Shown piece by piece: positions 39,199 to 49,515 of a stretch of DNA of 55,104 bases (the stretch's first letter is position 1; each line of letters begins with the position of its first letter). A program made the translations under genes and the position numbers. Origin of the DNA: Oceaniradius stylonematis (lineage in GTDB: Bacteria > Pseudomonadota > Alphaproteobacteria > Rhizobiales > Rhizobiaceae); assembly GCF_003149475.2 (NCBI RefSeq), contig NZ_QFWV02000004.1, forward strand, positions 1 to 55,104, read 5' to 3'. Below the pieces are notes generated by a model. That model saw nothing but the letters and a program-made list of their open reading frames with translations. It searched no databases and had not been told where the DNA came from.

Positions 39199-39924
39199 AT
39201 GGCGGCGCGAATCAGGGAAACCGAGCTCTACGCTCCCATCAAGCGGCTGCTTGAAGGCCAGGGCTATGAGGTCAAGGGCGAAGTCGGCGCGGCCGATATC
39301 GTCGCCGTGCGCGGCGACGAAGACCCGGTCATTGTCGAACTGAAAACCGCGTTCTCGCTGTCGCTTTTCCATCAGGCGATCGAGCGGCAGGCGATGACCG
39401 ACCATGTCTATGTCGCCGTGCCGCGCGGCGAAGGCCGGCCGTTCCTGAAGGCGCTCAAGCAGAACCGCAAACTGTGCCGGCGGCTGGGCCTTGGCTTGAT
39501 CACCGTGCGGCTGGCAGACGGGCTGGCCGAGATTCACGAAGACCCTGCCCCCTACCGGCCCCGGCCCTCAAGGCCGAAGAAGGCGCGGCTTCTCAAAGAG
39601 TTTGCGCGACGGGTCGGCGACCCCAACGAGGGCGGCATGACGCGGCGTACGCTGATGACGGCCTACCGGCAGGATGCACTGCGCTGCGCCCGGTGCCTTG
39701 GCGAGAACGGGCCGACCAAGGCGGCAGAGGTGGCGCGGCTGACCGGCGTCCGGCGCGCCCGCCCGATCATGTATGACGACCATTATGGCTGGTTCGAACG
39801 CGCCGGTACCGGCGTCTATACGCTCAGTCCGAAAGGCCGGGCGGCGCTCGATGCGCACGCGCCGGACATCGCAATTCTCATTGAAACCGTCGACGCCGCC
39901 GCGTCAATGCCCGCCGCCCAGTGA
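39199..39924 (+). CDS. DUF2161 family putative PD-(D/E)xK phosphodiesterase
   Basis: The 241-aa protein has an N-terminal helix (RETELYAPIKRLLEGQGY), then Asp33 (AADIVAV) and E47-L-K49, giving a D-x13-E-x-K arrangement typical of PD-(D/E)xK nuclease folds. The C-terminal half is basic, with TRRTLMTAYRQDALRCARCL and a winged-helix-like end (YTLSPKGRAAL). Families with this architecture are annotated as DUF2161 nuclease-like proteins. Its last 21 bp overlap the convergent sulP gene. Its role is unknown. Confidence 0.8.
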   Translation: MAARIRETELYAPIKRLLEGQGYEVKGEVGAADIVAVRGDEDPVIVELKTAFSLSLFHQAIERQAMTDHVYVAVPRGEGRPFLKALKQNRKLCRRLGLGLITVRLADGLAEIHEDPAPYRPRPSRPKKARLLKEFARRVGDPNEGGMTRRTLMTAYRQDALRCARCLGENGPTKAAEVARLTGVRRARPIMYDDHYGWFERAGTGVYTLSPKGRAALDAHAPDIAILIETVDAAASMPAAQ

Positions 39925-41511
39925 CCCGATCCTGACGCCATAGTCGACCGCGACGCCGTAATCGGGATCGTCGTCGGAATCGACCATGAGCTGGCCGGCG
40001 CGGTTCAAAAGCTGATGACAGTCGCGCGACAGGTGCCGCAATTGCAGCGTCTTGCCGGCGGCCTCATACCGCGCGGCAATCTGCTCGATCGCCTGCAGGG
40101 CCGACTGGTCGGCGACCCGGCTGTTCATGAAATCGGCGGTGACGAGTACCGGATCGTTTTCCGGATCGAACAGTTCGACAAAGCCGTCGGCGGAGCCGAA
40201 GAACAGCGGACCCTCGATCTGGTAGGTCTTGGCGCCTTCGGGCGTGACGTGGGTCGTCGCGCGGATGCGCGTGGCGTTGCTCCAGGCATAGGCAAGCGCC
40301 GAGACGATGACGCCGACGATCACCGCGATGGCCAGGTCGGTCAGGACGGTGACGATGGTGACCAGAAAGATGACGAACGCGTCGGTCGCCGGGATGCGGC
40401 GCAAAATGGTCAGGCTCTGCCAGGCAAACGTGCCGATGACGACCATGAACATGACGCCGACGAGCGCGGCCAGCGGGATCTGCTCGATCAGCGACGAGCC
40501 GACGAGGATGAAGGCAAGCAGGAACAGCGCTGCCGAAATGCCCGACAGGCGCGTCCGTCCGCCCGATTTCACATTGATCATCGACTGGCCAATCATCGCG
40601 CAGCCGCCCATGCCGCCGAAGAAGCCGGTCACGGTGTTGGCCGTGCCCTGGGCGACGCATTCCTTGGATGCGCCGCCGCGCTGGCCGGTGATCTCGCCGA
40701 CGAGGTTCAGCGTCAGAAGGCTCTCGATCAGTCCGATGGCGGCGAGGATCAGCGCATAGGGCAGGACGATCCGCAGCGTTTCGAGCGTCAGCGGCACGGC
40801 CGGCAGGTGAAACTGCGGCAGCCCGCCCTCGATCGAGGCGAGATCGCCGACGCGCGGCACATCGATGCCGAAGACGATGACCAGCGTGGCGACGACCGCG
40901 ATGCCCGCGAGCGGCGCCGGCACCGCCTTTGTCAGTTTCGGCACGATCCAGATGAGCGCCATGGTGAGCGCGACGAGGCCCAGCATCAGGGCGAGCGGCC
41001 AGCCGGTCATCCAGACCTGGCCGCCGCCGGGCCCAGGCACCTTGAACTGGGTCAATTGCGCCATGAAGATGACGATCGCCAGCCCGTTGACGAAACCGAG
41101 CATGACCGGATGCGGCACCAGGCGAATGAACTTGCCGAGATGAAAAAGGCCGGCGAGGATTTGAATGATGCCCATGAGCACAACGGCGGCGAACAGATAT
41201 TCGACGCCATGCTGGGCGACCAGCGACACCATCACCACGGCGAGCGCGCCCGTGGCGCCGGAGATCATGCCCGGCCGGCCGCCCATCACCGCGGTGATCA
41301 GGCCGACGATGAACGCCGCATAGAGCCCGACCAGCGGATGAACGCCAGCCACAAAGGCAAAGGCGACCGCTTCGGGAACGAGCGCGAGCGCCACGGTCAG
41401 GCCGGACAGAAGCTCGGTCTTGATGCGCGACGGCGTCAGCGCGGGCGGTGTGTGCGGGACAGTGTCGGCAAACGACATGCGCCCGGCCAGGGCTGCCAGG
41501 GTGGCTTTCAT
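39904..41511 (-). CDS. SulP/SLC26 family anion transporter
   Basis: The 535-aa protein has roughly 11-12 membrane helices (residues 30-420). SulP markers include VALALVPEAVAFAFVAGV, FIVGLITAVMGGRPGMISG-like segments (read in parts), GCAMIGQSMINVKSGGRTRLSG and a short C-terminal STAS-like region (about 445-530). Substrates of the family are sulfate, bicarbonate or other anions; nothing here fixes which. The start at 41511 has a second in-frame ATG at 41478. Two palindromes lie upstream, and it converges on the DUF2161 gene. Confidence 0.9.
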   Translation of the reverse strand: MKATLAALAGRMSFADTVPHTPPALTPSRIKTELLSGLTVALALVPEAVAFAFVAGVHPLVGLYAAFIVGLITAVMGGRPGMISGATGALAVVMVSLVAQHGVEYLFAAVVLMGIIQILAGLFHLGKFIRLVPHPVMLGFVNGLAIVIFMAQLTQFKVPGPGGGQVWMTGWPLALMLGLVALTMALIWIVPKLTKAVPAPLAGIAVVATLVIVFGIDVPRVGDLASIEGGLPQFHLPAVPLTLETLRIVLPYALILAAIGLIESLLTLNLVGEITGQRGGASKECVAQGTANTVTGFFGGMGGCAMIGQSMINVKSGGRTRLSGISAALFLLAFILVGSSLIEQIPLAALVGVMFMVVIGTFAWQSLTILRRIPATDAFVIFLVTIVTVLTDLAIAVIVGVIVSALAYAWSNATRIRATTHVTPEGAKTYQIEGPLFFGSADGFVELFDPENDPVLVTADFMNSRVADQSALQAIEQIAARYEAAGKTLQLRHLSRDCHQLLNRAGQLMVDSDDDPDYGVAVDYGVRIGSLGGGH

Positions 41512-41562
41512 GAAACAAGCAATCCGGGGAAGGCGATCAGGGGATGTGCCCTCCTACAGCAT

Positions 41563-41617
41563 CCTGTGTGCAATGCAACACAGGCTGGCGTCCGGCTGCC
41601 ATGCAGATCTGCATGGC
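41563..41617. promoter_or_regulatory. Two palindromes in the sulP upstream region
   Basis: Positions 41563-41584 hold CCTGTGT and ACACAGG separated by 8 nt (7-bp perfect arms). Positions 41598-41617 are a perfect 20-bp palindrome, GCCATGCAGATCTGCATGGC. Both lie 50-110 bp upstream of the sulP start and before the groEL terminator. They could be operator sites of a dimeric regulator of the transporter; the second could also be transcribed as a hairpin. No known motif was matched. Confidence 0.4.
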
Positions 41618-41627
41618 CAAGACGAGA

Positions 41628-41651
41628 AAGGCGGGGATCGCTCCCCGCCTT
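41628..41651 (-). terminator. Rho-independent terminator of groES-groEL
   Basis: Perfect 10-bp arms (AAGGCGGGGA and TCCCCGCCTT) flank a 4-nt loop. Read on the minus strand the hairpin is followed by TTTCT. It lies 110 bp after the groEL stop, at the end of the non-coding region. Confidence 0.75.
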
Positions 41652-41679
41652 CAAAAGCTGATGCTGCAAGCCGGATGGC

Positions 41680-41700
41680 TTACATCATGCCCATGCCGCC
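41680..41700 (-). repeat. Duplicated groEL 3' end (21-bp direct repeat)
   Basis: These 21 bp are identical to 41762-41782, the last codons of groEL (Gly-Gly-Met-Gly-Met-Met and stop). The copies are 82 bp apart in the same orientation. Between them lies a GC-rich inverted repeat. The second copy is downstream of the true stop and looks like a relic of a tandem duplication or of slippage at the GGM tail. Confidence 0.8.
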
Positions 41701-41701
41701 A

Positions 41702-41726
41702 TTCGGGCCCGCTTGCCGGGCCCGAA
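41702..41726. repeat. Perfect inverted repeat downstream of groEL
   Basis: The 10-bp arms TTCGGGCCCG and CGGGCCCGAA flank a 5-nt loop. On the minus strand it is not followed by a T-run, so it may act as an mRNA-stabilising 3' hairpin for groEL rather than a terminator. It lies between the two copies of the groEL tail repeat. Confidence 0.6.
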
Positions 41727-41761
41727 CGCTTTTCAGTCGCGGGCGGCCATTTCGGGCATGA

Positions 41762-43408
<1,647 letters not shown>

Positions 43409-43465
43409 CTACTCCCGGGCAATGTGCCCAATGCAATTTGCGTTTGATGATCGACGGGACGCGGC

Positions 43466-43762
43466 TCAGCCCAGAACGCCCATAATGTCGCTTTCCTTCA
43501 TGATCAGCAGGTCCTCGCCGTTCAGCTTGACCTCGGTGCCGGACCATTTGCCGAACAGGACACGATCGCCGGCCTTGACGTCCATGGCGATCAGATCGCC
43601 GTCATCGTCACGGCCGCCCGGACCGACGGCGACCACTTCGCCTTCCTGCGGCTTTTCCTTGGCGGTGTCGGGGATGATGATGCCGCCGGCCGTCTTCTCC
43701 TCGGACTCGACGCGGCGAACGACCACGCGGTCGTGCAGCGGACGAAAGTTCATCTCTGCCAT
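43466..43762 (-). CDS. groS: Co-chaperonin GroES (10 kDa)
   Basis: The 98-aa protein begins [20 protein letters not shown], followed by the mobile loop [18 protein letters not shown], and ends [12 protein letters not shown]. It caps GroEL. AAGGG lies upstream of the ATG. The frame extends to 43837 without support. It is the first gene of groES-groEL, downstream of a CIRCE element. Confidence 0.98.
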   Translation of the reverse strand: MAEMNFRPLHDRVVVRRVESEEKTAGGIIIPDTAKEKPQEGEVVAVGPGGRDDDGDLIAMDVKAGDRVLFGKWSGTEVKLNGEDLLIMKESDIMGVLG

Positions 43763-43825
43763 TTTCGTTACCCTTGATTGCGTTGAATGACATCTTCTTG
43801 CAAAGACAGGAACGCGGATGCGTTC

Positions 43826-43854
43826 GCTAGCACTCACATCGAGAGAGTGCTAGC
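43826..43854. promoter_or_regulatory. CIRCE element (HrcA operator) of groESL
   Basis: GCTAGCACTC and GAGTGCTAGC form a perfect 10-bp inverted repeat with a 9-nt spacer, differing from the classical CIRCE (TTAGCACTC-N9-GAGTGCTAA) only at the outermost bases. It lies 64-92 bp upstream of the groES ATG. HrcA represses groESL by binding it, with relief on heat shock. Confidence 0.95.
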
Positions 43855-43900
43855 GCCGGTCAGATAAGGATGGGAAAATCCGGAGTCAAGGGCCACGGAA

Positions 43901-43928
43901 CGAAAACGGGCGCCCGAAGGCGCCCGTT
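43901..43928 (-). terminator. Rho-independent terminator of the TadG-like gene
   Basis: On the minus strand AACGGGCGCC, a TTCG tetraloop and GGCGCCCGTT are followed by TTCG, giving a TTTT run, about 29 bp after the TadG-like stop. Stem length and the stable UUCG-type loop make it convincing. Confidence 0.75.
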
Positions 43929-43956
43929 CCGAACGGATGGTTTGTGGACCCGACGA

Positions 43957-45792
43957 TCAGTCCTCGGGCGGGGTGTAGTGGCTCAGCCGCAACTTGCCGA
44001 TATCGTCGCCGATCTTGCGGAAGGCGGCGACCAGTTCGTCTTCATTGCTCGCCGCGATGGCCGTTTCCTCGGAAGTGGCGCAATGGTTCATCACACCGGT
44101 GGCGTTGGCGCTCGGCGTGCCGAAATAGACGAAGTAGATCTTGACGCCGAGGTCCTTGATGGCCGTGCAATATTGCTTGGACGCATCGTCGAGCGCGGCG
44201 TCGGCCTCGGCCTTGGACGGATCGTCGCCCCAGCCTTTGCGCATCGGATCGTCCTTCAAGTAACCGAAGCTCGACATGCTGGTCATGTATTCATCCGGGT
44301 ACACTGCAGAGTTGTCGCCGTCGGTCATGAAGACGAGGATTTTCTCGGCTTCACCGAAGTCGGCGGCGCCGGCCAGCGGTTCCCAGGGCGTCAGCGTGTT
44401 CATCGCCCAGGACAGGCCGATCGACAGGTCGGTGCCGCCATTGGCGTCCATGCCGTCGATGGCTTGATCGATGACAGTCCGGTTGTCGGTCAGCCCCTGA
44501 AGCTTGGCCGTGTTGCAGCGCCCGTTCGGGCCCGTGAAATAGCCCCAGGGATGCCAGTTGCCCGTCGTGCTTTGCGAGACGGCATATTTGGCGGTGTTGA
44601 AGGTTCGAGCGCGCATGATATCGGCCCGAGAGAAATCGGCGTCGTGGTTCCAGATCGAAAGGTAGTCCTCGTCATAATCAGTGTCACCGCCGAGATCGTC
44701 GACATAATCGTTGCGATAGTTACGCTGCCAACTGTCCCCGCCGCCGTCGCGGTCGTATTCGTCAGGCGCCATGTGCGGCACAAAGAGCGAGTCGCCGTCG
44801 TCATCGTTGGGCGCGTCGAAGCTGTAACGATAGTCGCCGGCGCGGTGTTCGAAACACCCGTTCCAGGTGACATTGCTGAAGGCATCGAACACGTCCTTGC
44901 GCGTGATGACGACCGTATCGCCGTTTCTCGTGAGCTGATCGATGTCAACGCCGTCGCCGTCGGCCTCGAGCGGCAGAACCTCGGTGAGCCGGTTGGGGTC
45001 GTAGTAGACCAACTCGCGGCTCTGCGGAATTTGCCAATCGGTTTCGCGCCGCGGCATCAGCCATTTCATGTCACCGGCATTCGCGCCGTTGCGCTTATAC
45101 GGCGGCAGGTAGCGGAAATGGCCCGTGGAACGGCCTTCCCAGTCGATCCAGTCGGCATCGTGATCCGGCCCGCCCAGATACTCGTCAGGCACGCTGACAT
45201 GGGTGTGCCAGGGGATGACCGAGAACTTCAGATCGGAGTTGGCATAGTCTGCCACGGCATCACTCGCCGCGTCGATCAGCACGCCAGCTGCGGTCTTGGC
45301 CGCATCCATCTTGCGGCTGCCGCCTGCAAACCAGTCCATCGAACCGGAATTGTCGATGGCGATCGCAACTTCCACGACGCGGCGGCCGAACTGCGCCTGC
45401 TTGCGGCCGACGACGGTCAACTCGTCCTGACCGAACAGGTGCATCAGGTACGTGTCGATGCTGGTCTTGGCGACGATACGCACCAATCCGCTGGACGGAT
45501 CGACCTGAAAGACGTCGTAGGAAAGGGTGCGGCCCTTGACCATCTCGGCCATCAGGCCCTTGCCTTCGGCGATCAGGTCTTCGGCCGGAATGTTCGGGTT
45601 CAGCGTGGTCCGCTTGGCCAGATGCAGCGCCACCGACTGGGCCGCCGTCTCGATCTGGGTTTCGGTGCGCACCGCGTTCGTATAGTCGACCGCAAGGCCG
45701 GTCATGCCGAACAGCGGAACGACGGCGAACGCCGCCATGATGTAGGCCGTGCCTTTTTCGTCGGCGGCAAAACGCTTGAACAGGTTTTTCAT
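43957..45792 (-). CDS. TadG-like pilus assembly protein with VWA domain
   Basis: The 611-aa protein has an N-terminal membrane helix in a TadG/TadE-type motif (DEKGTAYIMAAFAVVPLFGM, about 11-30). A von Willebrand A domain follows with MIDAS residues DNSGS (147-151) and a late FMTDGDN segment (about 505-511). A long insert (about 295-400) is unusually acidic, with clusters such as DDDGD, DRDGGGD and DTDYDED. The start at 45792 follows GAGGCGAAG; the frame to 45882 is upstream read-through. It is divergent from two TadE-like genes, without tadA-C or pilin genes nearby. It probably acts at the cell surface in Flp pilus assembly or adhesion. Confidence 0.82.
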   Translation of the reverse strand: MKNLFKRFAADEKGTAYIMAAFAVVPLFGMTGLAVDYTNAVRTETQIETAAQSVALHLAKRTTLNPNIPAEDLIAEGKGLMAEMVKGRTLSYDVFQVDPSSGLVRIVAKTSIDTYLMHLFGQDELTVVGRKQAQFGRRVVEVAIAIDNSGSMDWFAGGSRKMDAAKTAAGVLIDAASDAVADYANSDLKFSVIPWHTHVSVPDEYLGGPDHDADWIDWEGRSTGHFRYLPPYKRNGANAGDMKWLMPRRETDWQIPQSRELVYYDPNRLTEVLPLEADGDGVDIDQLTRNGDTVVITRKDVFDAFSNVTWNGCFEHRAGDYRYSFDAPNDDDGDSLFVPHMAPDEYDRDGGGDSWQRNYRNDYVDDLGGDTDYDEDYLSIWNHDADFSRADIMRARTFNTAKYAVSQSTTGNWHPWGYFTGPNGRCNTAKLQGLTDNRTVIDQAIDGMDANGGTDLSIGLSWAMNTLTPWEPLAGAADFGEAEKILVFMTDGDNSAVYPDEYMTSMSSFGYLKDDPMRKGWGDDPSKAEADAALDDASKQYCTAIKDLGVKIYFVYFGTPSANATGVMNHCATSEETAIAASNEDELVAAFRKIGDDIGKLRLSHYTPPED

Positions 45793-45984
45793 CTTCTTCG
45801 CCTCGTTCCTTGCGGCATCGGTGCGCGGCGATCCCGCCCGCACCATGCGCCACAGCTTTGGCGGGTAATCTAAGGCAAACACCTAAATACCCGTTTAACG
45901 AGCCGTTCGAACTTGAACGGTCGGCGAAAACGGAAATGAAACCCTTTGCGGGTAGCCTGTCCGGCAAATCGGGAAGCAGGGGCC

Positions 45985-46476
45985 ATGCTCAGCCACATCA
46001 GATCGTTCATCGTCAGGGAAAAGGACGGGGTTGCCGCAATCGAGTTCGGATTGCTGGCGCCGGCCTTCTTTGGGCTGCTGATCGCGATCTTCGAGATCTG
46101 CTATTTCGTCTACGCGTCCACATCGACGCAGCGCGCGGTTGAAAAGGCGGTGTTCGACCTGCGCACCAACCATGCCGCCACCGTCGTTCAGCAACGCAAT
46201 CTGACGATCGAGGAATGGTATCGCGAAACGATCTGCGGGCGAGTCAGCCTTTCGACCTGCGAAAGCACCTTGCAGATCACCATCGAACGCTACGATCAGG
46301 ACATGAACCAGGTCTGGTCGACGTCCGATCCCGACCAGCTGACACTGGCGCCGCGCGAGACGATCATGCGTGTCGAAGCACAGGTGGACATGCCGTCGAT
46401 CATGTTCACCGACCTGCTGTTCGGCGATCAGGCAGCCAGGCTGAGCAGCGGCATCACATTCATGACGGAGCCGTGA
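45985..46476 (+). CDS. TadE-like pseudopilin
   Basis: The 163-aa protein carries the TadE signature: REKDGVAAIEFGLLAPAFFGLL (about 10-31, with Glu at the pseudopilin processing-like site), then a C-terminal globular region with a Cys pair (CGRVSLSTC). TadE/TadF proteins are minor pseudopilins of the Flp/Tad pilus. ATG at 45985 is preceded by AGGGG. It is followed 2 bp later by a related gene and is divergent from the TadG-like gene. Confidence 0.83.
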   Translation: MLSHIRSFIVREKDGVAAIEFGLLAPAFFGLLIAIFEICYFVYASTSTQRAVEKAVFDLRTNHAATVVQQRNLTIEEWYRETICGRVSLSTCESTLQITIERYDQDMNQVWSTSDPDQLTLAPRETIMRVEAQVDMPSIMFTDLLFGDQAARLSSGITFMTEP

Positions 46477-46478
46477 TC

Positions 46479-47177
46479 ATGGGTTCGATTGTCTCCACCA
46501 CATATCAAGCGATCCGGCGCAGGCGCGCGCTGGCCCGACTGTTCGCACGCAATGGCCGCGGTTCGGTTTCCGTGGAAATGGCGTTCGTGCTGCCGATCTT
46601 CGCGGCGATGGCGTTTCTGACCTGGGACGCCGGCACGATCTATACGCAGTACAACCGTGCGGTCAGCAATCTCTATTCGGTCGGCGACATCATCACCACC
46701 CGCACCGAGGACCTGACCTGCAACCAGCTCGATGCGATCTCCGAACTCGTCTACGACTCCTATGCTCACGGCAACTGGGCCAGGCGGCAACGGAGCGGCG
46801 ACGACTTCCCGGCCAATGGCGCGCTCGATTTCCGGTTCCTGGCGACGATGATCCGCGTTGAAACGCGCCCCAACGGGCGTATTCGCGGCCGAATCGAATG
46901 GGAATACCGGCGGCACCAAACCCGCGCCCGCAATCCCGGACGCCTGGTCAACATCCCGAACGAACTCCAGATCGACGGCATGCGCTATCTGCATCTGGAT
47001 GGCTTTTTCCATCTGGCGCCCTCCTTCAATTATCTGGGCATCTTCGACATGCACCCGGCCGCAAACAGGGACGACGGCCTGTTCCGGGTAAACCAGTATT
47101 TCCCGCTTCGCTACGTCCCCAATATCGATCTGGTGGAAGAGCCCGGCGACCAGTTCGACTACAAGTGCAGGGGCTGA
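46479..47177 (+). CDS. TadE/TadF-like pseudopilin-related protein
   Basis: The 232-aa protein has a basic N-terminus, then the same type of helix (NGRGSVSVEMAFVLPIFAAM, about 25-44), placing it with TadE/TadF minor pseudopilins, and a C-terminal domain of about 170 aa. ATG 46479 has GGAG at 8-nt spacing; a GTG at 46473 overlapping the upstream stop is an alternative. A strong terminator lies 38 bp after its stop, closing a two-gene unit. Confidence 0.75.
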   Translation: MGSIVSTTYQAIRRRRALARLFARNGRGSVSVEMAFVLPIFAAMAFLTWDAGTIYTQYNRAVSNLYSVGDIITTRTEDLTCNQLDAISELVYDSYAHGNWARRQRSGDDFPANGALDFRFLATMIRVETRPNGRIRGRIEWEYRRHQTRARNPGRLVNIPNELQIDGMRYLHLDGFFHLAPSFNYLGIFDMHPAANRDDGLFRVNQYFPLRYVPNIDLVEEPGDQFDYKCRG

Positions 47178-47214
47178 AATCGCCCCCAGCGCCGCAAAGT
47201 CCGTGACTTGAAAG

Positions 47215-47243
47215 ACCCGCCGGGTTAAGCGCCCGGCGGGTTT
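47215..47243 (+). terminator. Rho-independent terminator of the TadE-like pair
   Basis: Perfect 10-bp arms (ACCCGCCGGG and CCCGGCGGGT) with a 7-nt loop are followed by TTTG on the plus strand, shortly after the TadE-like stop at 47177 and before the HAD gene. Confidence 0.8.
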
Positions 47244-47268
47244 GTTGTCGGGCAGGACGGAGAGCGGC

Positions 47269-48111
47269 ATGGCCATGGCCAACATCGATACGCTGGATGC
47301 TTTGCACGATCGCTATGACGCGATCCTGTGCGACGTATGGGGTGTGCTGCACAATGGCGTGGTTTCGTGGCCGGCCGCCTGCGAAGCCCTGCAACGGGCG
47401 CGCAAGGCGGGCAAGACCGTCATCCTGATCACCAATTCGCCGCGGCCGACCGCGCAGGTGCTGGCGCAGCTGGCGCGATTGGGCGTGCCGGCGGACTGCC
47501 ATGACGGCATCGTGACATCGGGCGACGTCACCCGCACGCTGATCGCCGAGGGCCCGCGCCGCATCTTTCATATCGGCACCGAGGAAGACCTGCCGATCTT
47601 CGACGGCATCGATGTCGAGCTTGTCGAGGATTTCGAGGCGTCGGCGATCGTGGTGACCGGGCCGCGCGACGATGAGCGCGAAACGCCGGACGACTATGCC
47701 GACCTTCTGGCACGGCTGCGGGCGCGCGACCTGCCGCTGATCTGCGCCAATCCGGACATCGTCGTCGAGCGCGGCGACCGGCTTGTCTATTGCGCAGGCG
47801 CGATCGCCCGCGCGTACGGGCTTCTGGGCGGGCGCACGCTGATCGCCGGCAAGCCGCACGCGCCGATCTATGAGGCGGCGCTGGCGCAGATCGGCGCGAC
47901 GGCCGACAGGAGCCGGGTGCTTGCCATCGGCGACGGGATGACCACCGACGTCAAGGGCGCGATGGACAACGGGTTCGACCTGTTGTTCGTCTCCGACGGC
48001 ATCCATGCGCGCGAATATGGCGAACCGGGCGCGCCGGACCCGGCGCGGCTGGCCGCCTTTCTGCACGATTTCGGAGCGAACCCGGTGGCCACCATGGTCA
48101 ATCTGCGCTGA
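47269..48111 (+). CDS. TIGR01459-type HAD superfamily hydrolase
   Basis: The 280-aa protein is a HAD phosphatase-like protein of class IIA. Motif I is CDVWGVLHNG (Asp22 nucleophile; the usual second Asp is Trp24). Motif II is VILITNSPR, GKPHAPIYEAAL holds the motif III Lys, and GDGMTTDVKGA gives motif IV. The Trp replacement is a hallmark of this alphaproteobacterial subfamily, so catalysis is uncertain. ATG 47269 follows GGAGAG. It usually neighbours ribF and ileS in rhizobia, but here it is about 10 kb away. Confidence 0.85.
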   Translation: MAMANIDTLDALHDRYDAILCDVWGVLHNGVVSWPAACEALQRARKAGKTVILITNSPRPTAQVLAQLARLGVPADCHDGIVTSGDVTRTLIAEGPRRIFHIGTEEDLPIFDGIDVELVEDFEASAIVVTGPRDDERETPDDYADLLARLRARDLPLICANPDIVVERGDRLVYCAGAIARAYGLLGGRTLIAGKPHAPIYEAALAQIGATADRSRVLAIGDGMTTDVKGAMDNGFDLLFVSDGIHAREYGEPGAPDPARLAAFLHDFGANPVATMVNLR

Positions 48112-48204
48112 CCGGCATCCCGGGGCGGCACGGCCGACCTGATCGAGATCAATGCAAGCGCCGCGCGCTGCCGGCAGGCTCGGACGAAAACGCGGAGCGC
48201 TCCC

Positions 48205-48639
48205 ATGTTCAAGACCATCATCGCCGCCTATGACGGCTCGGACCATGCGCAGGAGGCACTCAAGGCCGCCTGCGATCTCACCTCGAAATACGGTGCGAGG
48301 CTGCACATCGTCCACACGCCGCAAGTGGCCAGCGAAACGATGATGGTCGGTTATTCGGCCGTGCCGCTGCCGCCAAGCGCCGAGGAACTTGAAAAGGCCG
48401 GCGCCGATGCCATCGAGAAGGCCACGGCCATCGTCGGCGAGCAAGGCATCGACAATGCCGTTACACACGTTCAGCCCGGCGATCCAGGCCGGGTGATCGT
48501 CGAATATGCGAAGGCCGAGAACGCCGACCTGATCGTGATGGGTCGCCGCGGTCTGGGCGACTTCGGGTCGCTGCTCGTCGGCAGCATCACCCACAAGGTC
48601 TCGCAACTGGCCGAATGCGCGGTGCTGACGGTCAAGTAA
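48205..48639 (+). CDS. Universal stress protein (UspA family)
   Basis: The 144-aa single-domain Usp starts MFKTIIAAYDGSDHAQEAL and ends with the ATP-binding motif GRRGLGDFGSLLVGS, then a C-terminal AVLTVK strand. Such proteins are induced by starvation or oxidative stress and many bind ATP. It stands alone and converges with the GST gene 15 bp away. Confidence 0.92.
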   Translation: MFKTIIAAYDGSDHAQEALKAACDLTSKYGARLHIVHTPQVASETMMVGYSAVPLPPSAEELEKAGADAIEKATAIVGEQGIDNAVTHVQPGDPGRVIVEYAKAENADLIVMGRRGLGDFGSLLVGSITHKVSQLAECAVLTVK

Positions 48640-48654
48640 CCGGCACCGACGCGA

Positions 48655-49359
48655 TCACTCGACCGGCGGCTGGACGAGTCCGCGCCCGGAGGCTGGGCGC
48701 GCGATGCAGCGGTCGAGCCACGCCATGACGTTTGGCCGCGCGGCCATCTCGAACGGCTCTTCGGCCTTGTAGAATATCTTGGCGCCGCGCACCCAGGGGA
48801 AGATCGCGATGTCGGCGATCGTGTACTCGTCGCCCATGATCCAGTCGCGGCCATCGGCAAGCCGACCTTCGAGCACACCCAGGAGCCGCCGCGCCTCGTT
48901 CACGTAACGCTCGCGGGGCCGCGGATCCTCGATTTCCTTGCCGGCGAAGACGCCGAAGAAGCCATACTGGCCGAACATCGGCCCGACGCCGCCCATCTGG
49001 AACATCAGCCATTGCAGCGTTTCGCCGCGCCGCGCCGCGCCCGATGGCAGAAGTCCACCATGCTTTTCAGCCAGATAGATGAGGATGGCGCCCGATTCCC
49101 AGAGGCCGAACGGTTCGCCATCGGGTCCGTCGGGATCGATGATCGCCGGTATCTTGTTGTTGGGGTTCAGCGACAGGAAGGCCAGTGTCGTCGTCTCGCC
49201 CAGCGGCACGGTGTGCGCGTCATAGGGCACGCCCAGTTCCTCGAGTGCGATCGACACCTTCACCCCGTTGGGCGTGGGGTAGGAATAGAGCTGCAGCAGT
49301 TCGGGATTGCGCGGCTTCCAATGCCGCGTGATCGGAAAATCGTCGAGTGTCCTGGCCAT
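48655..49359 (-). CDS. Glutathione S-transferase family protein (YghU/YfcG-like)
   Basis: The 234-aa protein has a thioredoxin-like N-terminal domain ([20 protein letters not shown], then NPNNKIPAI and a [15 protein letters not shown] segment with the GSH-binding Glu-Ser pair) and an all-helical C-terminal domain ending [16 protein letters not shown]. The TPNG motif fits the Nu-class GSTs (YghU/YfcG), which act as disulfide-bond oxidoreductases. ATG 49359 follows GGAGGGG; the frame start at 49398 is earlier but unsupported. Confidence 0.88.
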   Translation of the reverse strand: MARTLDDFPITRHWKPRNPELLQLYSYPTPNGVKVSIALEELGVPYDAHTVPLGETTTLAFLSLNPNNKIPAIIDPDGPDGEPFGLWESGAILIYLAEKHGGLLPSGAARRGETLQWLMFQMGGVGPMFGQYGFFGVFAGKEIEDPRPRERYVNEARRLLGVLEGRLADGRDWIMGDEYTIADIAIFPWVRGAKIFYKAEEPFEMAARPNVMAWLDRCIARPASGRGLVQPPVE

Positions 49360-49515
49360 GGTGTCCCCTCCGCCTCGCGGCTTGTTGCGCGCCATCACTT
49401 AAGCGCCGGGCGCAGCGATGCAAGCGCATCACGCATGACGCTGCGTTCACAAAAAAGTTCGGCCGTCGGTTGGACGGGAAGCCCGCGCACCCATATCCGA
49501 TCGAAGGAGATCGCG

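Noticed and set aside
40015-41661. A 548-aa plus-strand ORF opposite sulP
   Set aside because: Asp/Arg/His-rich antisense of a clear SulP membrane protein.
43870-45873. A 667-aa plus-strand ORF opposite the TadG-like gene
   Set aside because: The minus strand carries a VWA domain with intact MIDAS residues; the plus frame shows no motif and is a GC-rich shadow.
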